Assembly: GCA_902800395.1 (NCBI GenBank)
Contig: CADCEC010000001.1
Coordinates: forward strand, 1 to 64,000
Origin: an uncultured Bacteroidota bacterium
Lineage (GTDB): Bacteria; Bacteroidota; Bacteroidia; Bacteroidales; P3
DNA: 64,000 nt
Direction: 5' to 3'
The translations under genes and the position numbers were made by a program. The notes beneath the pieces are model-generated. The model saw only the letters and a list, made by a program, of their open reading frames with translations, was not told the origin of the DNA and searched no databases. Positions 47,205 to 58,110 of this stretch are shown in pieces; position 1 is the stretch's first letter; every line of letters starts with the position of its first letter.

Positions 47205-48668
47205 ATGAAAAAGGTAATCTCTTCATTGTTAGTGCTGTCGGTGGTCCTGCTCTCCACCGTCGCCAAGGCTGGCAACGTCACCCTTGAGCAGGCGAAAGCC
47301 ATCGGAGCCTACTACATGAGCTATCAGTTGGGCAGTGACAAAATCGCTTCCGAGCATCTCACGCTGGCCTACCAGTTCGAGAATCCCGACATGGATGCCA
47401 CCTCCGCCTATGTCTTCAATGTGAAGGGCAACGGCTGGATTATCATTGCCGGTTCGTCGGTGGTGAATCCCGTTATCGCCTATTCCGAGGAGGGCTCGTT
47501 GGACATGAACAAAATCCCTGACAACTTGCGCTGGTGGCTGACAAGGTACACCGACGTCATTGCCGACATCCAGCGTCTGGATGCCGAGAAAGGTTATCCC
47601 GACAGTGAGGAGTATACCAAGCTGACCAACAACGGTCTCAAAAATGGCAGCAAGGCAAACTCCAAGGTGCAATTGATGACTACCAGCTGGGGTCAGGGCA
47701 GCAGTTACAATGCCAGCCATACCTATAACTACTATTGCCCCGAGTGGAATGGCCGCTATTGCGTGACCGGCTGTGTGGCCACCGCCCTGTCGCAGATTTG
47801 CAAATACTACGAATTCCCCAAAAAACCCCAAAATGGAAGGGTGGCTACCACTTTCCATGGTACTTCGCTTGAGATAAGACTGGATACCGTCTCTTTCGAC
47901 TATTCGATGATGCCCAACAAGTTGAAGGAAAGCACCACGATGGATAAAGTACAAGAGGTGGCCAAATTGAACTATACGATTGGTGTGGCTGTCAAGATGT
48001 CTTACGACCCTGATGGCAGTGCCGCTTATACGACCACCGCTATGGAGCAGATGAGATTCAAATTCAAATATTCGAAAGGTACCCTCTATCGTCGTAGTAC
48101 CAATGACACCACTTTCATCAACACCCTCCGTCGTCATCTGATGAACAACGATGTGGTGTACATGGACGGTGTCTCTTCCGTAGGCAGTGGTGCCGATGCC
48201 GGCGGACATGCCTGGGTGTGTTCTGGCTATCAGACAGAGGATGTGGAGAAATACTATATGAACTGGGGCTGGGAAGGTACTGGCAATGGCTGGTTCAATC
48301 TGGTCGAAAACAACATGTACATCTCGCAGCAGGGCTACAACTTCAATCAGGAACAGGCTTGCATCTTCAATATGCTGCCCCCCGAGGACTCGAATATCCA
48401 CCACAACAATGTGGGCATCCGCGAGGTGGAGTTTGACAACACCCTCCTTGGCACCGCCTATCCCAATCCCGCCACCCTGTCGGTGACGCTGCCCTACAGC
48501 ACGGAGACGGCTTCCGACATGCAGGTCTATGGCATCGACGGCCGACTGGTCTCCACGACCCATGTGCAGCCCGGCACCGGTGAGGTGACGCTGCGTGTCG
48601 ACGCACTGCCCAAAGGCGTCTATATCTACCGTCTGAACAGTCAGAGCGGCAAATTCATAGTGAGGTGA
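47205..48668 (+). CDS. Secreted C10 (streptopain-like) cysteine protease
   Basis: A 487-residue C10-family protease. Signal peptide MKKVISSLLVLSVVLLSTVAKA, an inhibitory propeptide (~23-150), then the catalytic domain with the nucleophile in VTGCVATALSQICKYY (Cys190) and the catalytic His in AGGHAWVCSGY (His335), followed by YYMNWGWEGTGNGWFNL. The last ~75 residues (VGIREVEFDNTLLGTAYPNPA... to the SGKFIVR ending) form a T9SS type A sorting domain, so it is probably surface-bound or released. Start at 47205 is chosen for the signal peptide; an upstream ATG at 47160 lies inside the promoter. Confidence 0.92.
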   Translation: MKKVISSLLVLSVVLLSTVAKAGNVTLEQAKAIGAYYMSYQLGSDKIASEHLTLAYQFENPDMDATSAYVFNVKGNGWIIIAGSSVVNPVIAYSEEGSLDMNKIPDNLRWWLTRYTDVIADIQRLDAEKGYPDSEEYTKLTNNGLKNGSKANSKVQLMTTSWGQGSSYNASHTYNYYCPEWNGRYCVTGCVATALSQICKYYEFPKKPQNGRVATTFHGTSLEIRLDTVSFDYSMMPNKLKESTTMDKVQEVAKLNYTIGVAVKMSYDPDGSAAYTTTAMEQMRFKFKYSKGTLYRRSTNDTTFINTLRRHLMNNDVVYMDGVSSVGSGADAGGHAWVCSGYQTEDVEKYYMNWGWEGTGNGWFNLVENNMYISQQGYNFNQEQACIFNMLPPEDSNIHHNNVGIREVEFDNTLLGTAYPNPATLSVTLPYSTETASDMQVYGIDGRLVSTTHVQPGTGEVTLRVDALPKGVYIYRLNSQSGKFIVR

Positions 48669-48675
48669 GCAGGCC

Positions 48676-49911
48676 TTAATCGGCCGGGAGGGAGACGGTG
48701 AATGTCGACCCCTTCCCCAACTCGCTTTCGAGTGTGATGTGGCCCTGGTGGAGTTTTACCACCTGGGCCACATAGTTTAATCCTATGCCGAAGCCCTTGA
48801 CGTTGTGGATGTCGCCCGTGGAGACGCGGTAGAACTTCTCGAAGACATGCTTCTGGTCGTCCTTGGAGATACCGATACCCTCGTCCTTGACGCTGAGGCG
48901 GAACCAGCCATCCTCCACCGCGGTGGAGACGGTGATATGTGGTGCGGAGGTGGAGTACTTGATGCCGTTGTCGATGAGGTTGAAGATGAGGTTGGTGAGG
49001 TGCATCTCGTCGGCCACGACGACGGGTGGCACTGCCTCCAGGTGCGTCTCCAGGCTGCCGCCGCGGTTGGCGAGGGTGAGCTTGAAACTCTGTGCCACCT
49101 TTTCGACGAGGGCATGCATGTCGACCTCCTTGGGGTTGATGCGGAACGACTTCTTCGACATCTTGGCGCTCTGCAGGATGGTGTCCACCAGCACCCGCAG
49201 GCGCTGGTTCTCATCGTTGATGATGCCCAGGAAATTGCGGCGAGACTCCTCGTCGCTCGAGATACTGTCGTCGCGCAGCATTTCGCAGGCCAGGCTCACG
49301 GTGGACAGCGGCGTCTTGATTTCGTGGGTCATATTGTTGATGAATTCCGTCTTCATGGTGTCGAGCTTGCGCTGCACCGTGAGGGCGCGGATGGAGATGA
49401 AGAACATGACGATGATGATGAGGATGAGGATGAGGCTGGCGTAGGCCAGCAGGTTGGAGTTGCGCTGGAGGAAGAGCTGCGCCGAGGGGAAACTGAGGAG
49501 GATATAGTACTGCGAGGTGCCCTCGTTGCTCTGGGAGGTGAAAGTGTAGCGGTAGGGCGAGTCCTCGAGGTTGCGCTCGTTGTCGGCGGCAGAGGCGTAG
49601 AGCAGGGTGCTCTGACTCTCGTCGTAGATGCCCACGACGGGCCTGATGTCGATACCGTTGGTGAGCAGGTGCTGGCTGATGAGGTTGTCGAGCCCCTGAT
49701 AGTGATAGGTGGGGCTAAGGGAGCCGTCGGGCAGCAGCACATCTCCGCTAATCTCCTTGATGACAGCCTCCATGGCGTTGGTGACGCCGATATTGAACAT
49801 GTTATCGTTGATGGAGACGGTGCGCCGCGTCTGAGTAAACTGGATGAACACCAGGCTGATGGCGGCAAAAGCGAAGATGGTGATGGTGAAGATGCGTATC
49901 CAGCGTTTCAT
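48676..49911 (-). CDS. Orphan sensor histidine kinase
   Basis: A 411-residue membrane kinase. Two helices (~6-25 and ~150-175) enclose a periplasmic sensor domain. H-box MTHEIKTPLSTVSLACEML, N-box LIFNLIDNGIKYS, G1 VKDEGIGISKDDQKHVFEKFYR and G2 GFGIGLNYVAQVVKLHQG are intact. The ATG at 49911 (MKRWIRIF) places the first helix at the N-terminus; the frame stays open further upstream without signal features. No response regulator lies next to it. It converges with the C10 protease, 7 bp apart. Confidence 0.9.
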   Translation of the reverse strand: MKRWIRIFTITIFAFAAISLVFIQFTQTRRTVSINDNMFNIGVTNAMEAVIKEISGDVLLPDGSLSPTYHYQGLDNLISQHLLTNGIDIRPVVGIYDESQSTLLYASAADNERNLEDSPYRYTFTSQSNEGTSQYYILLSFPSAQLFLQRNSNLLAYASLILILIIIVMFFISIRALTVQRKLDTMKTEFINNMTHEIKTPLSTVSLACEMLRDDSISSDEESRRNFLGIINDENQRLRVLVDTILQSAKMSKKSFRINPKEVDMHALVEKVAQSFKLTLANRGGSLETHLEAVPPVVVADEMHLTNLIFNLIDNGIKYSTSAPHITVSTAVEDGWFRLSVKDEGIGISKDDQKHVFEKFYRVSTGDIHNVKGFGIGLNYVAQVVKLHQGHITLESELGKGSTFTVSLPAD

Positions 49912-49930
49912 GGGTGTGGGGTTGGGATGA

Positions 49931-51726
<1,796 letters not shown>

Positions 51727-52416
51727 ATGAAGATTGGAGTTATCATTGCCATGGACATCGAGTATCGCCAGATGCGCGATGCCATTGGGGGCGACACCGG
51801 TCGCCTGGGAAACAACGACATAGTATTGTGGCAGTGTGGCATCGGCAAGGTGAATGCCGCCGTGGGCACCATGCGCCTCATCCAGGAGCATCATCCCGAC
51901 GCCATCCTCAGCACCGGCCTCGCCGGCGGCATCGACCCGCAGATGCGGGTGGGCGATATCCTGGCTGCCACGCAGTGTGTGTACCACGACGTGGACTGCG
52001 GCGGCATCGTCTCTGGCGGCGTCTGCCCCCTGGGGCAGGTGCAGGGGTTGCCCGCCCGATATGATGCCGACCAGCTGCTGCTCGACCACGCCTTGAAAGT
52101 GGAAAGTGGAAAGAGGAAAGCGGAAAGTGAGCGCCTGGTGACTGGCCTCATCTGCACGGGCGACCAGTTCATCACTGACCGTGAGCGGCAGAACACCATC
52201 AAGCGCAACTTCGTCGACGGCCTGGCCTGCGATATGGAGAGCGCCGCCATCGCCCAGACGTGTTATCTGATGAAGGTGCCCTTCATGAGTCTGCGCGTCA
52301 TCAGTGACACCCCCGGCCGCACCGACGACCATGCGGCGCAATGGAAAGATTTCCTCGGCGCCATGTGCGACCGGTCGTTCCAGTTTGTAAAAGGTTTTTT
52401 GGAATCATGGAAGTAA
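51727..52416 (+). CDS. mtnN: MTA/SAH nucleosidase, with repeat insertion
   Basis: A 229-residue Pfs-type enzyme that splits S-adenosylhomocysteine to S-ribosylhomocysteine and adenine, and also methylthioadenosine. Motifs: KIGVIIAMDIEYRQM, GIGKVNAAVGTM, STGLAGGIDP, GDQFI, the purine/ribose-binding CDMESAAIAQ and the catalytic Asp in VISDTPG. Residues ~122-136 (LKVESGKRKAESE) come from the GGAAAGT repeat (52095-52130). It overlaps luxS by 10 nt, the enzyme for the next step. Confidence 0.95.
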   Translation: MKIGVIIAMDIEYRQMRDAIGGDTGRLGNNDIVLWQCGIGKVNAAVGTMRLIQEHHPDAILSTGLAGGIDPQMRVGDILAATQCVYHDVDCGGIVSGGVCPLGQVQGLPARYDADQLLLDHALKVESGKRKAESERLVTGLICTGDQFITDRERQNTIKRNFVDGLACDMESAAIAQTCYLMKVPFMSLRVISDTPGRTDDHAAQWKDFLGAMCDRSFQFVKGFLESWK

Positions 52417-52901
52417 TACAGAGTTTTACCATCGACCATACCCACCTGAAGCCGGGTATTTATGTGTCGCGTATCGACAAGGGCTTTATAACCTTCGACC
52501 TGCGCATCACTGAGCCCAACCGCGAGCCTGCTGTGGCGCCTGCAGCCATGCACAGCTTGGAGCACCTGATGGCCACCTGGTTCCGCAACTCGGAGGCCAA
52601 GGAGGATGTCGTCTATGTGGGTCCTATGGGCTGCATGACGGGCATGTATGTCATCATGACCGGTAGCTACAGCGTCGAGGAGATGCGGAAGCTGACCATC
52701 GAGTGTCTGGAGTGGATATTGACCCAGACCGAGGTGCCCGCCACCACACCTGAGACCTGCGGCAACTGTCTGCTGCACGACCTCCCCATGTGTCACTGGG
52801 AGAGCCGTCGCTATCTCGACCGTCTGAAGAACGATTTCCACAGCGAGTACACCAAGCTGCAGGTGACATTGGAAGACGGCAAGGTCTTCGCCGACGCGTA
52901 A
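52407..52901 (+). CDS. luxS: S-ribosylhomocysteine lyase (AI-2 synthase)
   Basis: A 164-residue metalloenzyme releasing homocysteine and the AI-2 precursor DPD. Metal ligands are in MHSLEHLMATW (His49-x3-His53) and TCGNC (Cys118); the catalytic Cys is in GPMGCMTGMY (Cys76). The ATG at 52407 gives the family N-terminus; the frame is open upstream inside mtnN. The gene pair forms an activated-methyl-cycle operon. Confidence 0.96.
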   Translation: MEVIQSFTIDHTHLKPGIYVSRIDKGFITFDLRITEPNREPAVAPAAMHSLEHLMATWFRNSEAKEDVVYVGPMGCMTGMYVIMTGSYSVEEMRKLTIECLEWILTQTEVPATTPETCGNCLLHDLPMCHWESRRYLDRLKNDFHSEYTKLQVTLEDGKVFADA

Positions 52902-52932
52902 AGGGAGATAAGCACCGATTTACAATTGAATT

Positions 52933-52969
52933 ACCATTGTTTAACCATTTTAAATGGTTAAACAATGGT
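52933..52969. repeat. Perfect 18-bp inverted repeat built of 11-bp units
   Basis: 18-bp arms around a single central base (52951), with additional TTAAACAATGG units at 11-bp period continuing right to ~52985. Same design as the palindrome at 36199 with unrelated sequence. Confidence 0.85.
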
Positions 52970-53031
52970 TAAACAATGGTTGAACAGAGATTTAAATGAC
53001 TAAGGATTAGGTGATTGTGAGGATGTAGAAA

Positions 53032-53067
53032 AATCAGAGGGCTTTCCGTTCGGAAAGCCCTCTGATT
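53032..53067 (-). terminator. Bidirectional terminator
   Basis: Perfect 17-bp stem (AATCAGAGGGCTTTCCG and its complement) with a 2-nt loop, between luxS and the convergent beta-barrel gene. Confidence 0.85.
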
Positions 53068-53090
53068 GTGTGGTTTATCAACTAATAAGC

Positions 53091-53744
53091 TTAGAGAGCG
53101 TAGTTGAAGCCAATGCCAAAGTTGGCGAGGTGAGCCTGAATGGTCTGCTCACCGGCGTCGGCGCCAAAGCCAAAGCTGTGGGAACCGCCAGCGTCATTGG
53201 TCATGAAGTTGGCGTGGATGCCGAGCAGGTGGACATAGAGGTCGAGAGAAATCTTCTCGTTGATGGCGTAGTTCAGGCCGGGAATGATGTTGATGCCGAA
53301 CTGGGTGAAGCTGTCGCCGAGGTCAAGGGTGTTGCCAGTGACACTGTTGTAGTTGTGGCTCTCCAGACCGAGGGTGAGGCGGAGCTGGCCTTCGCAGAAC
53401 ACGGTGAAGTTGTTCCATTTGGCCACGTTGTAGCGCAGGTAGGGGGCAAAGACGATGGCGCTTCCGGTGTTGGAGGTGTAGTCGTCAACGCTACCGGCGA
53501 GGTTGGTGTAGTTTCTGTTGTAGTTGTAGTTATAGCCCAGTTGAGCACCCACCTGCATGTCATCGTTCAGCCAATAGCCGATTTTGGGCATGATGCTGAA
53601 GTCGGTACCTGAGGTGCTACCAACGGTGTAGTCATTGGCATGGTTGTTGGTGTGGTCGATGCCAATGTTGCCACCGATAACCCACTGAGCGTTAGCGGTG
53701 AAGGCAAATGCTGCAAGAGCAAGGGTCAATAAAACTTTTTTCAT
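53091..53744 (-). CDS. Small outer-membrane beta-barrel protein
   Basis: A 217-residue protein with signal peptide MKKVLLTLALAAFAFTANAQ and alternating hydrophobic strands (for example VGAQLGYNYNYNRNY and FAPYLRYNVAKW), ending in an aromatic-hydrophobic strand NFGIGFNYAL, as in eight-stranded OmpA/OmpW-like porins. Function unknown. Confidence 0.8.
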   Translation of the reverse strand: MKKVLLTLALAAFAFTANAQWVIGGNIGIDHTNNHANDYTVGSTSGTDFSIMPKIGYWLNDDMQVGAQLGYNYNYNRNYTNLAGSVDDYTSNTGSAIVFAPYLRYNVAKWNNFTVFCEGQLRLTLGLESHNYNSVTGNTLDLGDSFTQFGINIIPGLNYAINEKISLDLYVHLLGIHANFMTNDAGGSHSFGFGADAGEQTIQAHLANFGIGFNYAL

Positions 53745-53812
53745 GATTTTTGAATTTTTTGGTTAAACTTTTATTTGTTTTTTGGTTAAAATTTCTTAAT
53801 CATTTGACGGTG

Positions 53813-53844
53813 CAAAGATACAACCTTTTTTGATACTGACCAAA
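53813..53844 (-). promoter_or_regulatory. -33/-7 promoter of the beta-barrel gene
   Basis: On the minus strand, TATCTTTG (53820-53813) preceded by TTTG (53844-53841), 20-nt spacing. It lies just after the hydG stop. Confidence 0.7.
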
Positions 53845-53870
53845 TTTTTTTTTAAATTTAACAAAAAAAC

Positions 53871-55301
53871 TTAAAAATAGAGGTCTCTTTCGCCGTCGCC
53901 AATCTTGCAGAGATTGCCCTCGACGCGGCGCTTAAGTTCCTCTTTCGGGAAGGTCTGGGTGAGTTCCTTCAGCAGGCGCAGGCCTTTCTCCTTGGTGGCG
54001 GGGGAGGCGTAGTCCTCGAGGTATTCGCGGAAGGTGAACATGGCGTTGGGCTTGCAGTATTCCTTGATGAGGCCGGGCTTGGCGAGGTCCATGAAGTCGG
54101 CACCCACGCGACCTTTGCGGTAGCAGCCGGTGCAGAAGCTGGGGATATAGCCGCCGTCGATCATCATGGAAATGACTTCGTCGAGCGAGCGGTGGTCGCC
54201 GAGGGTGAACTGGGCGCCGGTGTCGCCGGTCTTCTCGTAGGGTTTGGCTGCGGTGTTGTCGCTGCCTTCGTCGTAGCCGCCGGGGTTGGTCTCGGAGGCC
54301 GCGGAAATCTGGCTGACGCCGTATTTGACCAGTTTGTCTCGCATCTCGGGACGCTCGCGCGTACTAATAATAATACCCGTATAGGGCATGGCGATGCGGA
54401 TGATGGCGATGATCTTCATGAAGTCCTTGTCGGAGACGGGGTGGGGGATATTCTCTGGCAGGGAGAAGGGGGTGCCTTCGGCGGGCTCGATGCGGGGGAA
54501 GGAGACGGTGTGGGGGCCGCAGCCGTAGTCCTCCTCGAGGTGGCGGGCATGCTCCATCATGGCGAGAATCTCGAAGCGGTAGTCGACGAGGCCGAAGAGG
54601 ACGCCGATGCCCACGTCGTTGATGCCGCCTTCCTGGGCGCGGTCCATGCAGGTGAGGCGCCAGAGGTAGTCGGCCTTGGGGGTGCCGGCAGGGTGGAACT
54701 TGGCGTATTCGATGGGGTCGTAGGTCTCCTGGAAGCAGACGTAGGTGCCTATCTTCTCGGCCTTGAGTTTGGCGTAGTCCTCGACGGACATGGGGGCCAA
54801 CTCGACGTTGATGCGGCGGATGGTGGAGCCTTTCTCGTCCTTGGCGGCGTAAGTGCGGCGGATGGCTTCGACCATGTAGTTGGCGTCGTTGCGGGGACTC
54901 TCGCCGCAGATGAGCAGGGCGCGCTTGTGGCCCATGCGCAGCAGCTGGAGGGTCTCGGCCTCGATTTCGTCGAGGGTGAGCACCTTGCGCTTCAGTGCCT
55001 TGTTGTCCTTGCGGAAGCCGCAGTAGACGCAGTTGTTGACGCAGGCGTTGCCAGTGTAGATGGGTGCGAAGAGCACTAGGCGGCGGCCGTAGATTTCGTC
55101 TTTGCAGAACTCGGCGGTATCGAGGATTTTCTGGATGCCGGCCTCGTCCTCGACGCTGAGGAGCTTGGCCACATCCTCAAGGTTGAGGCCCTTGAGTTTG
55201 CGGGCCTTGTTGAGGATATCGTTCAACTGGCTCTCGGAGGGAGCATTGTTCTCCAGCATGCCGTAGAGCTTGTCGCGGTCAATGAAATTCTGGTGTTTCA
55301 T
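53871..55301 (-). CDS. hydG: [FeFe]-hydrogenase maturase HydG
   Basis: A 476-residue radical-SAM tyrosine lyase that supplies CO and cyanide for the hydrogenase H-cluster. The SAM cluster motif CVNNCVYCGF (C-x3-C-x2-C) lies near residue 90, and the C-terminal cluster region has CTGCYRKGRVGADFMDLAKPGLIKEYC. HydG-specific features such as VCFQETYDPIEYAKFHPAGTPKADYLWRL distinguish it from ThiH. It follows a TM1266-like regulator; hydE and hydF are not in the window. Confidence 0.95.
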   Translation of the reverse strand: MKHQNFIDRDKLYGMLENNAPSESQLNDILNKARKLKGLNLEDVAKLLSVEDEAGIQKILDTAEFCKDEIYGRRLVLFAPIYTGNACVNNCVYCGFRKDNKALKRKVLTLDEIEAETLQLLRMGHKRALLICGESPRNDANYMVEAIRRTYAAKDEKGSTIRRINVELAPMSVEDYAKLKAEKIGTYVCFQETYDPIEYAKFHPAGTPKADYLWRLTCMDRAQEGGINDVGIGVLFGLVDYRFEILAMMEHARHLEEDYGCGPHTVSFPRIEPAEGTPFSLPENIPHPVSDKDFMKIIAIIRIAMPYTGIIISTRERPEMRDKLVKYGVSQISAASETNPGGYDEGSDNTAAKPYEKTGDTGAQFTLGDHRSLDEVISMMIDGGYIPSFCTGCYRKGRVGADFMDLAKPGLIKEYCKPNAMFTFREYLEDYASPATKEKGLRLLKELTQTFPKEELKRRVEGNLCKIGDGERDLYF

Positions 55302-55320
55302 GGTTTTTATTGTTTTAGGA

Positions 55321-55380
55321 TTATTTTGTTTCTAGTTCTTCTAGTTGTTCTAGATTATCTAGTTTTTCTAGATTTTCTAG
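55321..55380. repeat. 9-bp-period TTCTAGATT repeat
   Basis: About six imperfect TTCTAGWTT units fill the gap between hydG and the TM1266-like gene. The same family is inside the PurL-like gene at 38928-38975. Confidence 0.85.
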
Positions 55381-55619
55381 CTGGCGAGGGCTGTCTTGCT
55401 GGTGATGCCGGGCAGGCGGCCGAGGGGGCCGGTGAGGGCGTTGATTTGGTTCATGCTGCCCTCGACGATAAGTGACATCACGGCCACAGGCCTATCATGA
55501 AAAGGCAAACCTTGCCGACACAAAATGATGTCGGCGTGCTCAGAGAGAATCTGGTTGACGGAAGGCGCCGCTTCGCGGTCGCGTATGAGTATGGTTATCG
55601 TTCCTATTCTCTTCTCCAT
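55377..55619 (-). CDS. TM1266-like iron-only hydrogenase system regulator
   Basis: An 80-residue ACT-like protein matching the TM1266 (TIGR03959) family found with HydE/F/G: EKRIGTITILIRDREAAPSVNQILSEHADIILCRQGLPFHDRPVAVMSLIVEGS and INALTGPLGRLPGITSKTAL. Presumed regulator; the ligand is unknown. First gene of the hydG operon. Confidence 0.88.
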   Translation of the reverse strand: MEKRIGTITILIRDREAAPSVNQILSEHADIILCRQGLPFHDRPVAVMSLIVEGSMNQINALTGPLGRLPGITSKTALAS

Positions 55620-55659
55620 CAGGTGTTAGGCTTTTGGATTAGACATTGGGTTAATGGTG

Positions 55660-55667
55660 CAAAGATA
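55660..55667 (-). promoter_or_regulatory. -7 element of the TM1266-hydG operon
   Basis: TATCTTTG on the minus strand, 40 nt before the start, divergent from the promoter at 55696. Confidence 0.75.
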
Positions 55668-55695
55668 CAAAATAAAATGAATATGCAAACTTTTT

Positions 55696-55726
55696 TTTGC
55701 CAGTTTCTATTTTCTTCGTATTTTTG
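55696..55726 (+). promoter_or_regulatory. -33/-7 promoter
   Basis: TTTG at 55696-55699 and TATTTTTG at 55719-55726, spacing 19 nt, for the beta-barrel gene at 55764. Confidence 0.8.
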
Positions 55727-55763
55727 CAATTTGAAATTGTTGTGTAAAAAACGATATAAATAT

Positions 55764-56516
55764 ATGAAGAAAATAGCATTACTTGTTGTTGCAGTGGCTT
55801 TTGCCGCGGTCTCGCAGGCCCAGTTAGTGGTGGGTGTCCAAGGCGGCTATTATTGGCAGCAGAACTCCACATCGGTGAATACCGATAAAATCACCTCGTC
55901 CTATGTGGTGGGTGCCCTGCAGGTGGGCTACAAGGTGATGCCCAACCTGTATGTGGGTGTGATGGGTGGTTATGTGAACAGTGTGTTCGACACCGTGGTG
56001 GCCACAGACAGATACTTCTATGACGGTATGTACAGGGATGTTACCGACCACAACAAGCATAAGCTTCGCGAAGGCTGGACGGTGGCTCCGCAGGTGAAAT
56101 GGGAGTTCCTCCGTTTCGGCAACATGCACTTCAACCTGCTGCTGCAGGGTCAGCTGCGTATGCTGGGTGCCAACAAGTATACCGAGAGCTATATCACCAC
56201 CGGTGCCCAGGCGATGAATCCCAATGAGTACCTGGAGGTGGAGCCTTACGACGACCATATCACCGACCTGACCTGGGGTGTGAGCCTGCGTCCCACGCTC
56301 ATCTATGAGTTCTCCGAGCACCTGAGTGCCGAGTTGATGCTCGACCTGCTGTCGATAGGCTATGTCAGTGAGACTGAGACCTACGACCCGAAGGTTGACG
56401 GTATCGACCCCATCAAGCAGACCAATGCCGTGTTCTATGCCGGCCTTAACTCGTTCACTGACGTGTTGCGCTGGGAGAACACACTGTTGAAGCTGGGCTT
56501 CAACTGGACCTTCTGA
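55764..56516 (+). CDS. Outer-membrane beta-barrel protein
   Basis: A 250-residue protein with signal peptide MKKIALLVVAVAFAAVSQAQ and alternating strands (LVVGVQGGYYWQQ, LYVGVMGGYVNSVF, ending LLKLGFNWTF with a terminal Phe typical for BAM substrates). Resembles small PorT/OmpA-type barrels. The start at 55764 is set by the signal peptide. Confidence 0.8.
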   Translation: MKKIALLVVAVAFAAVSQAQLVVGVQGGYYWQQNSTSVNTDKITSSYVVGALQVGYKVMPNLYVGVMGGYVNSVFDTVVATDRYFYDGMYRDVTDHNKHKLREGWTVAPQVKWEFLRFGNMHFNLLLQGQLRMLGANKYTESYITTGAQAMNPNEYLEVEPYDDHITDLTWGVSLRPTLIYEFSEHLSAELMLDLLSIGYVSETETYDPKVDGIDPIKQTNAVFYAGLNSFTDVLRWENTLLKLGFNWTF

Positions 56517-56565
56517 CGGCGTTCTTTTTCGTCGGCGAATTGGGCGAATTTAGCGAATTATCATT

Positions 56566-58080
56566 ATGTATAATAAGGAGCATGGATTATATATAGCGCA
56601 CTGTGATGATGGTGCGCTTTCCATTTGTGGACGTATGGCAAATCGCCACGGGCTCATCGCTGGCGCCACGGGTACTGGCAAGACCGTCACCCTACAGACG
56701 ATGGCCGAGACCTTCTGCCAAGCGGGCGTGCCCTGCTTCATGGCCGACATGAAGGGTGACCTCAGTGGTATCTCGCAGCCCGGAAAAGGGGAGGGGTGCC
56801 CGGTGCGGTTCTACGATGTCTTCGGCGAGCAGGGCCATCCCATCCGTGCCACGGTGAGTCAGATGGGACCACAACTGCTCTCGCGCCTGATGGGCTTGAA
56901 TGAGACACAGGACGGCGTGCTGAACATCGTGTTCCGCATCGCCGACGAGCGTGGTCTGATGCTACTCGACGTGAAGGACCTGCGGTCGATGCTCGACTAT
57001 GTGGGCAAGCATGCCAAAGAGTATACCACCAAGTACGGCAATATCTCGTCCGCCACCATCGGTGCCATCCAGCGTGCGCTGCTGCAGCTGGAGAGCCAGG
57101 GGGCCGAGCGCTTCTTCGGCGAGCCGAGTTTCGATATCTTCGACCTACTGCAGACCGAAGGCGGAAAAGGTGTGATGAGTGTGTTGGCTGCCGACAAGCT
57201 GATGTTGCAGCCCAAACTCTATTCGACTTTCCTGCTGTGGCTGATGAGCGAGCTCTACTCCACGCTGCCCGAAGTGGGCGACCAGGAGTTGCCGAAACTG
57301 GTTTTCTTCTTTGACGAGGCCCACATGCTCTTCGACGGCACGTCGAAGGCCATGGTAGACAAGATAGAGCAGGTGATACGCCTGATACGTTCCAAAGGTG
57401 TGGGCATCTACTTCGTTACGCAGAATCCCACGGACATCCCCGAGAGCATCCTGGGGCAGTTGGGCAACCGCGTACAGCATGCCCTGCGCGCCTATACTCC
57501 CAAGGATCAGAAGGCCGTGAAGACGGCTGCCGACACCTTCCGTCCCAACCCCAAGTTCAAGACCGATGAGGTTATCACGGAGCTGGCGACCGGCGAGGCG
57601 CTGGTGAGCCTGCTCGACGAGAAGGGCGCTCCCGGCGTGGTACAGCGGGCCAAAGTACTCTTCCCACAGAGCCAGGTGGGCGCCATTAGCGAGGAGCAGC
57701 GCCGCGCCATCATCCGCGGCAGCCGCATCTCGGGGAAATATGACACCATGGTGGACAGGGAGAGCGCCTTCGAGGTGCTGCTGAGGGAAGGAGAAGAGGC
57801 TGTGACGGTTCAGAATAATCAGAGTGTTCCGAGTAATCAGAAAACTCAGAAAACTCAGAGTGATACGAAGAAAAAAAGTCTCCTCTCGAAGATTATCAAG
57901 GCCATCATCACGGCTGTGACGGCCACGCTGGCGACCCTTGTGGGCACCTTCGTGAGCGACAAGGTGAGTGGCAAGAAGACCAAGAGCCGCACCTCGGCAA
58001 CGCAGCGGGTGGTGAAGAACGCCACGTCGGCTGCCACACGCACGTTGACGCGCGACATACTGGGAAACCTTATAAAATAG
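56566..58080 (+). CDS. HerA-like (DUF853/YjgR) ATPase
   Basis: A 504-residue protein of the HerA/FtsK-like DUF853 family. Walker [20 protein letters not shown] (~31-47), [13 protein letters not shown], Walker [16 protein letters not shown], and [29 protein letters not shown] are typical. The C-terminal 90 residues differ: a polar stretch [19 protein letters not shown] is encoded by an ATCAGAAAA/CTCAGAAAA 9-bp repeat (~57812-57865), followed by a hydrophobic helix and a basic tail. Cellular role is uncertain; DNA translocation or membrane-associated ATPase function is inferred. Confidence 0.9.
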   Translation: MYNKEHGLYIAHCDDGALSICGRMANRHGLIAGATGTGKTVTLQTMAETFCQAGVPCFMADMKGDLSGISQPGKGEGCPVRFYDVFGEQGHPIRATVSQMGPQLLSRLMGLNETQDGVLNIVFRIADERGLMLLDVKDLRSMLDYVGKHAKEYTTKYGNISSATIGAIQRALLQLESQGAERFFGEPSFDIFDLLQTEGGKGVMSVLAADKLMLQPKLYSTFLLWLMSELYSTLPEVGDQELPKLVFFFDEAHMLFDGTSKAMVDKIEQVIRLIRSKGVGIYFVTQNPTDIPESILGQLGNRVQHALRAYTPKDQKAVKTAADTFRPNPKFKTDEVITELATGEALVSLLDEKGAPGVVQRAKVLFPQSQVGAISEEQRRAIIRGSRISGKYDTMVDRESAFEVLLREGEEAVTVQNNQSVPSNQKTQKTQSDTKKKSLLSKIIKAIITAVTATLATLVGTFVSDKVSGKKTKSRTSATQRVVKNATSAATRTLTRDILGNLIK

Positions 58081-58110
58081 TTAAGAGATAATAGTTAAGA
58101 GATAATAGTT

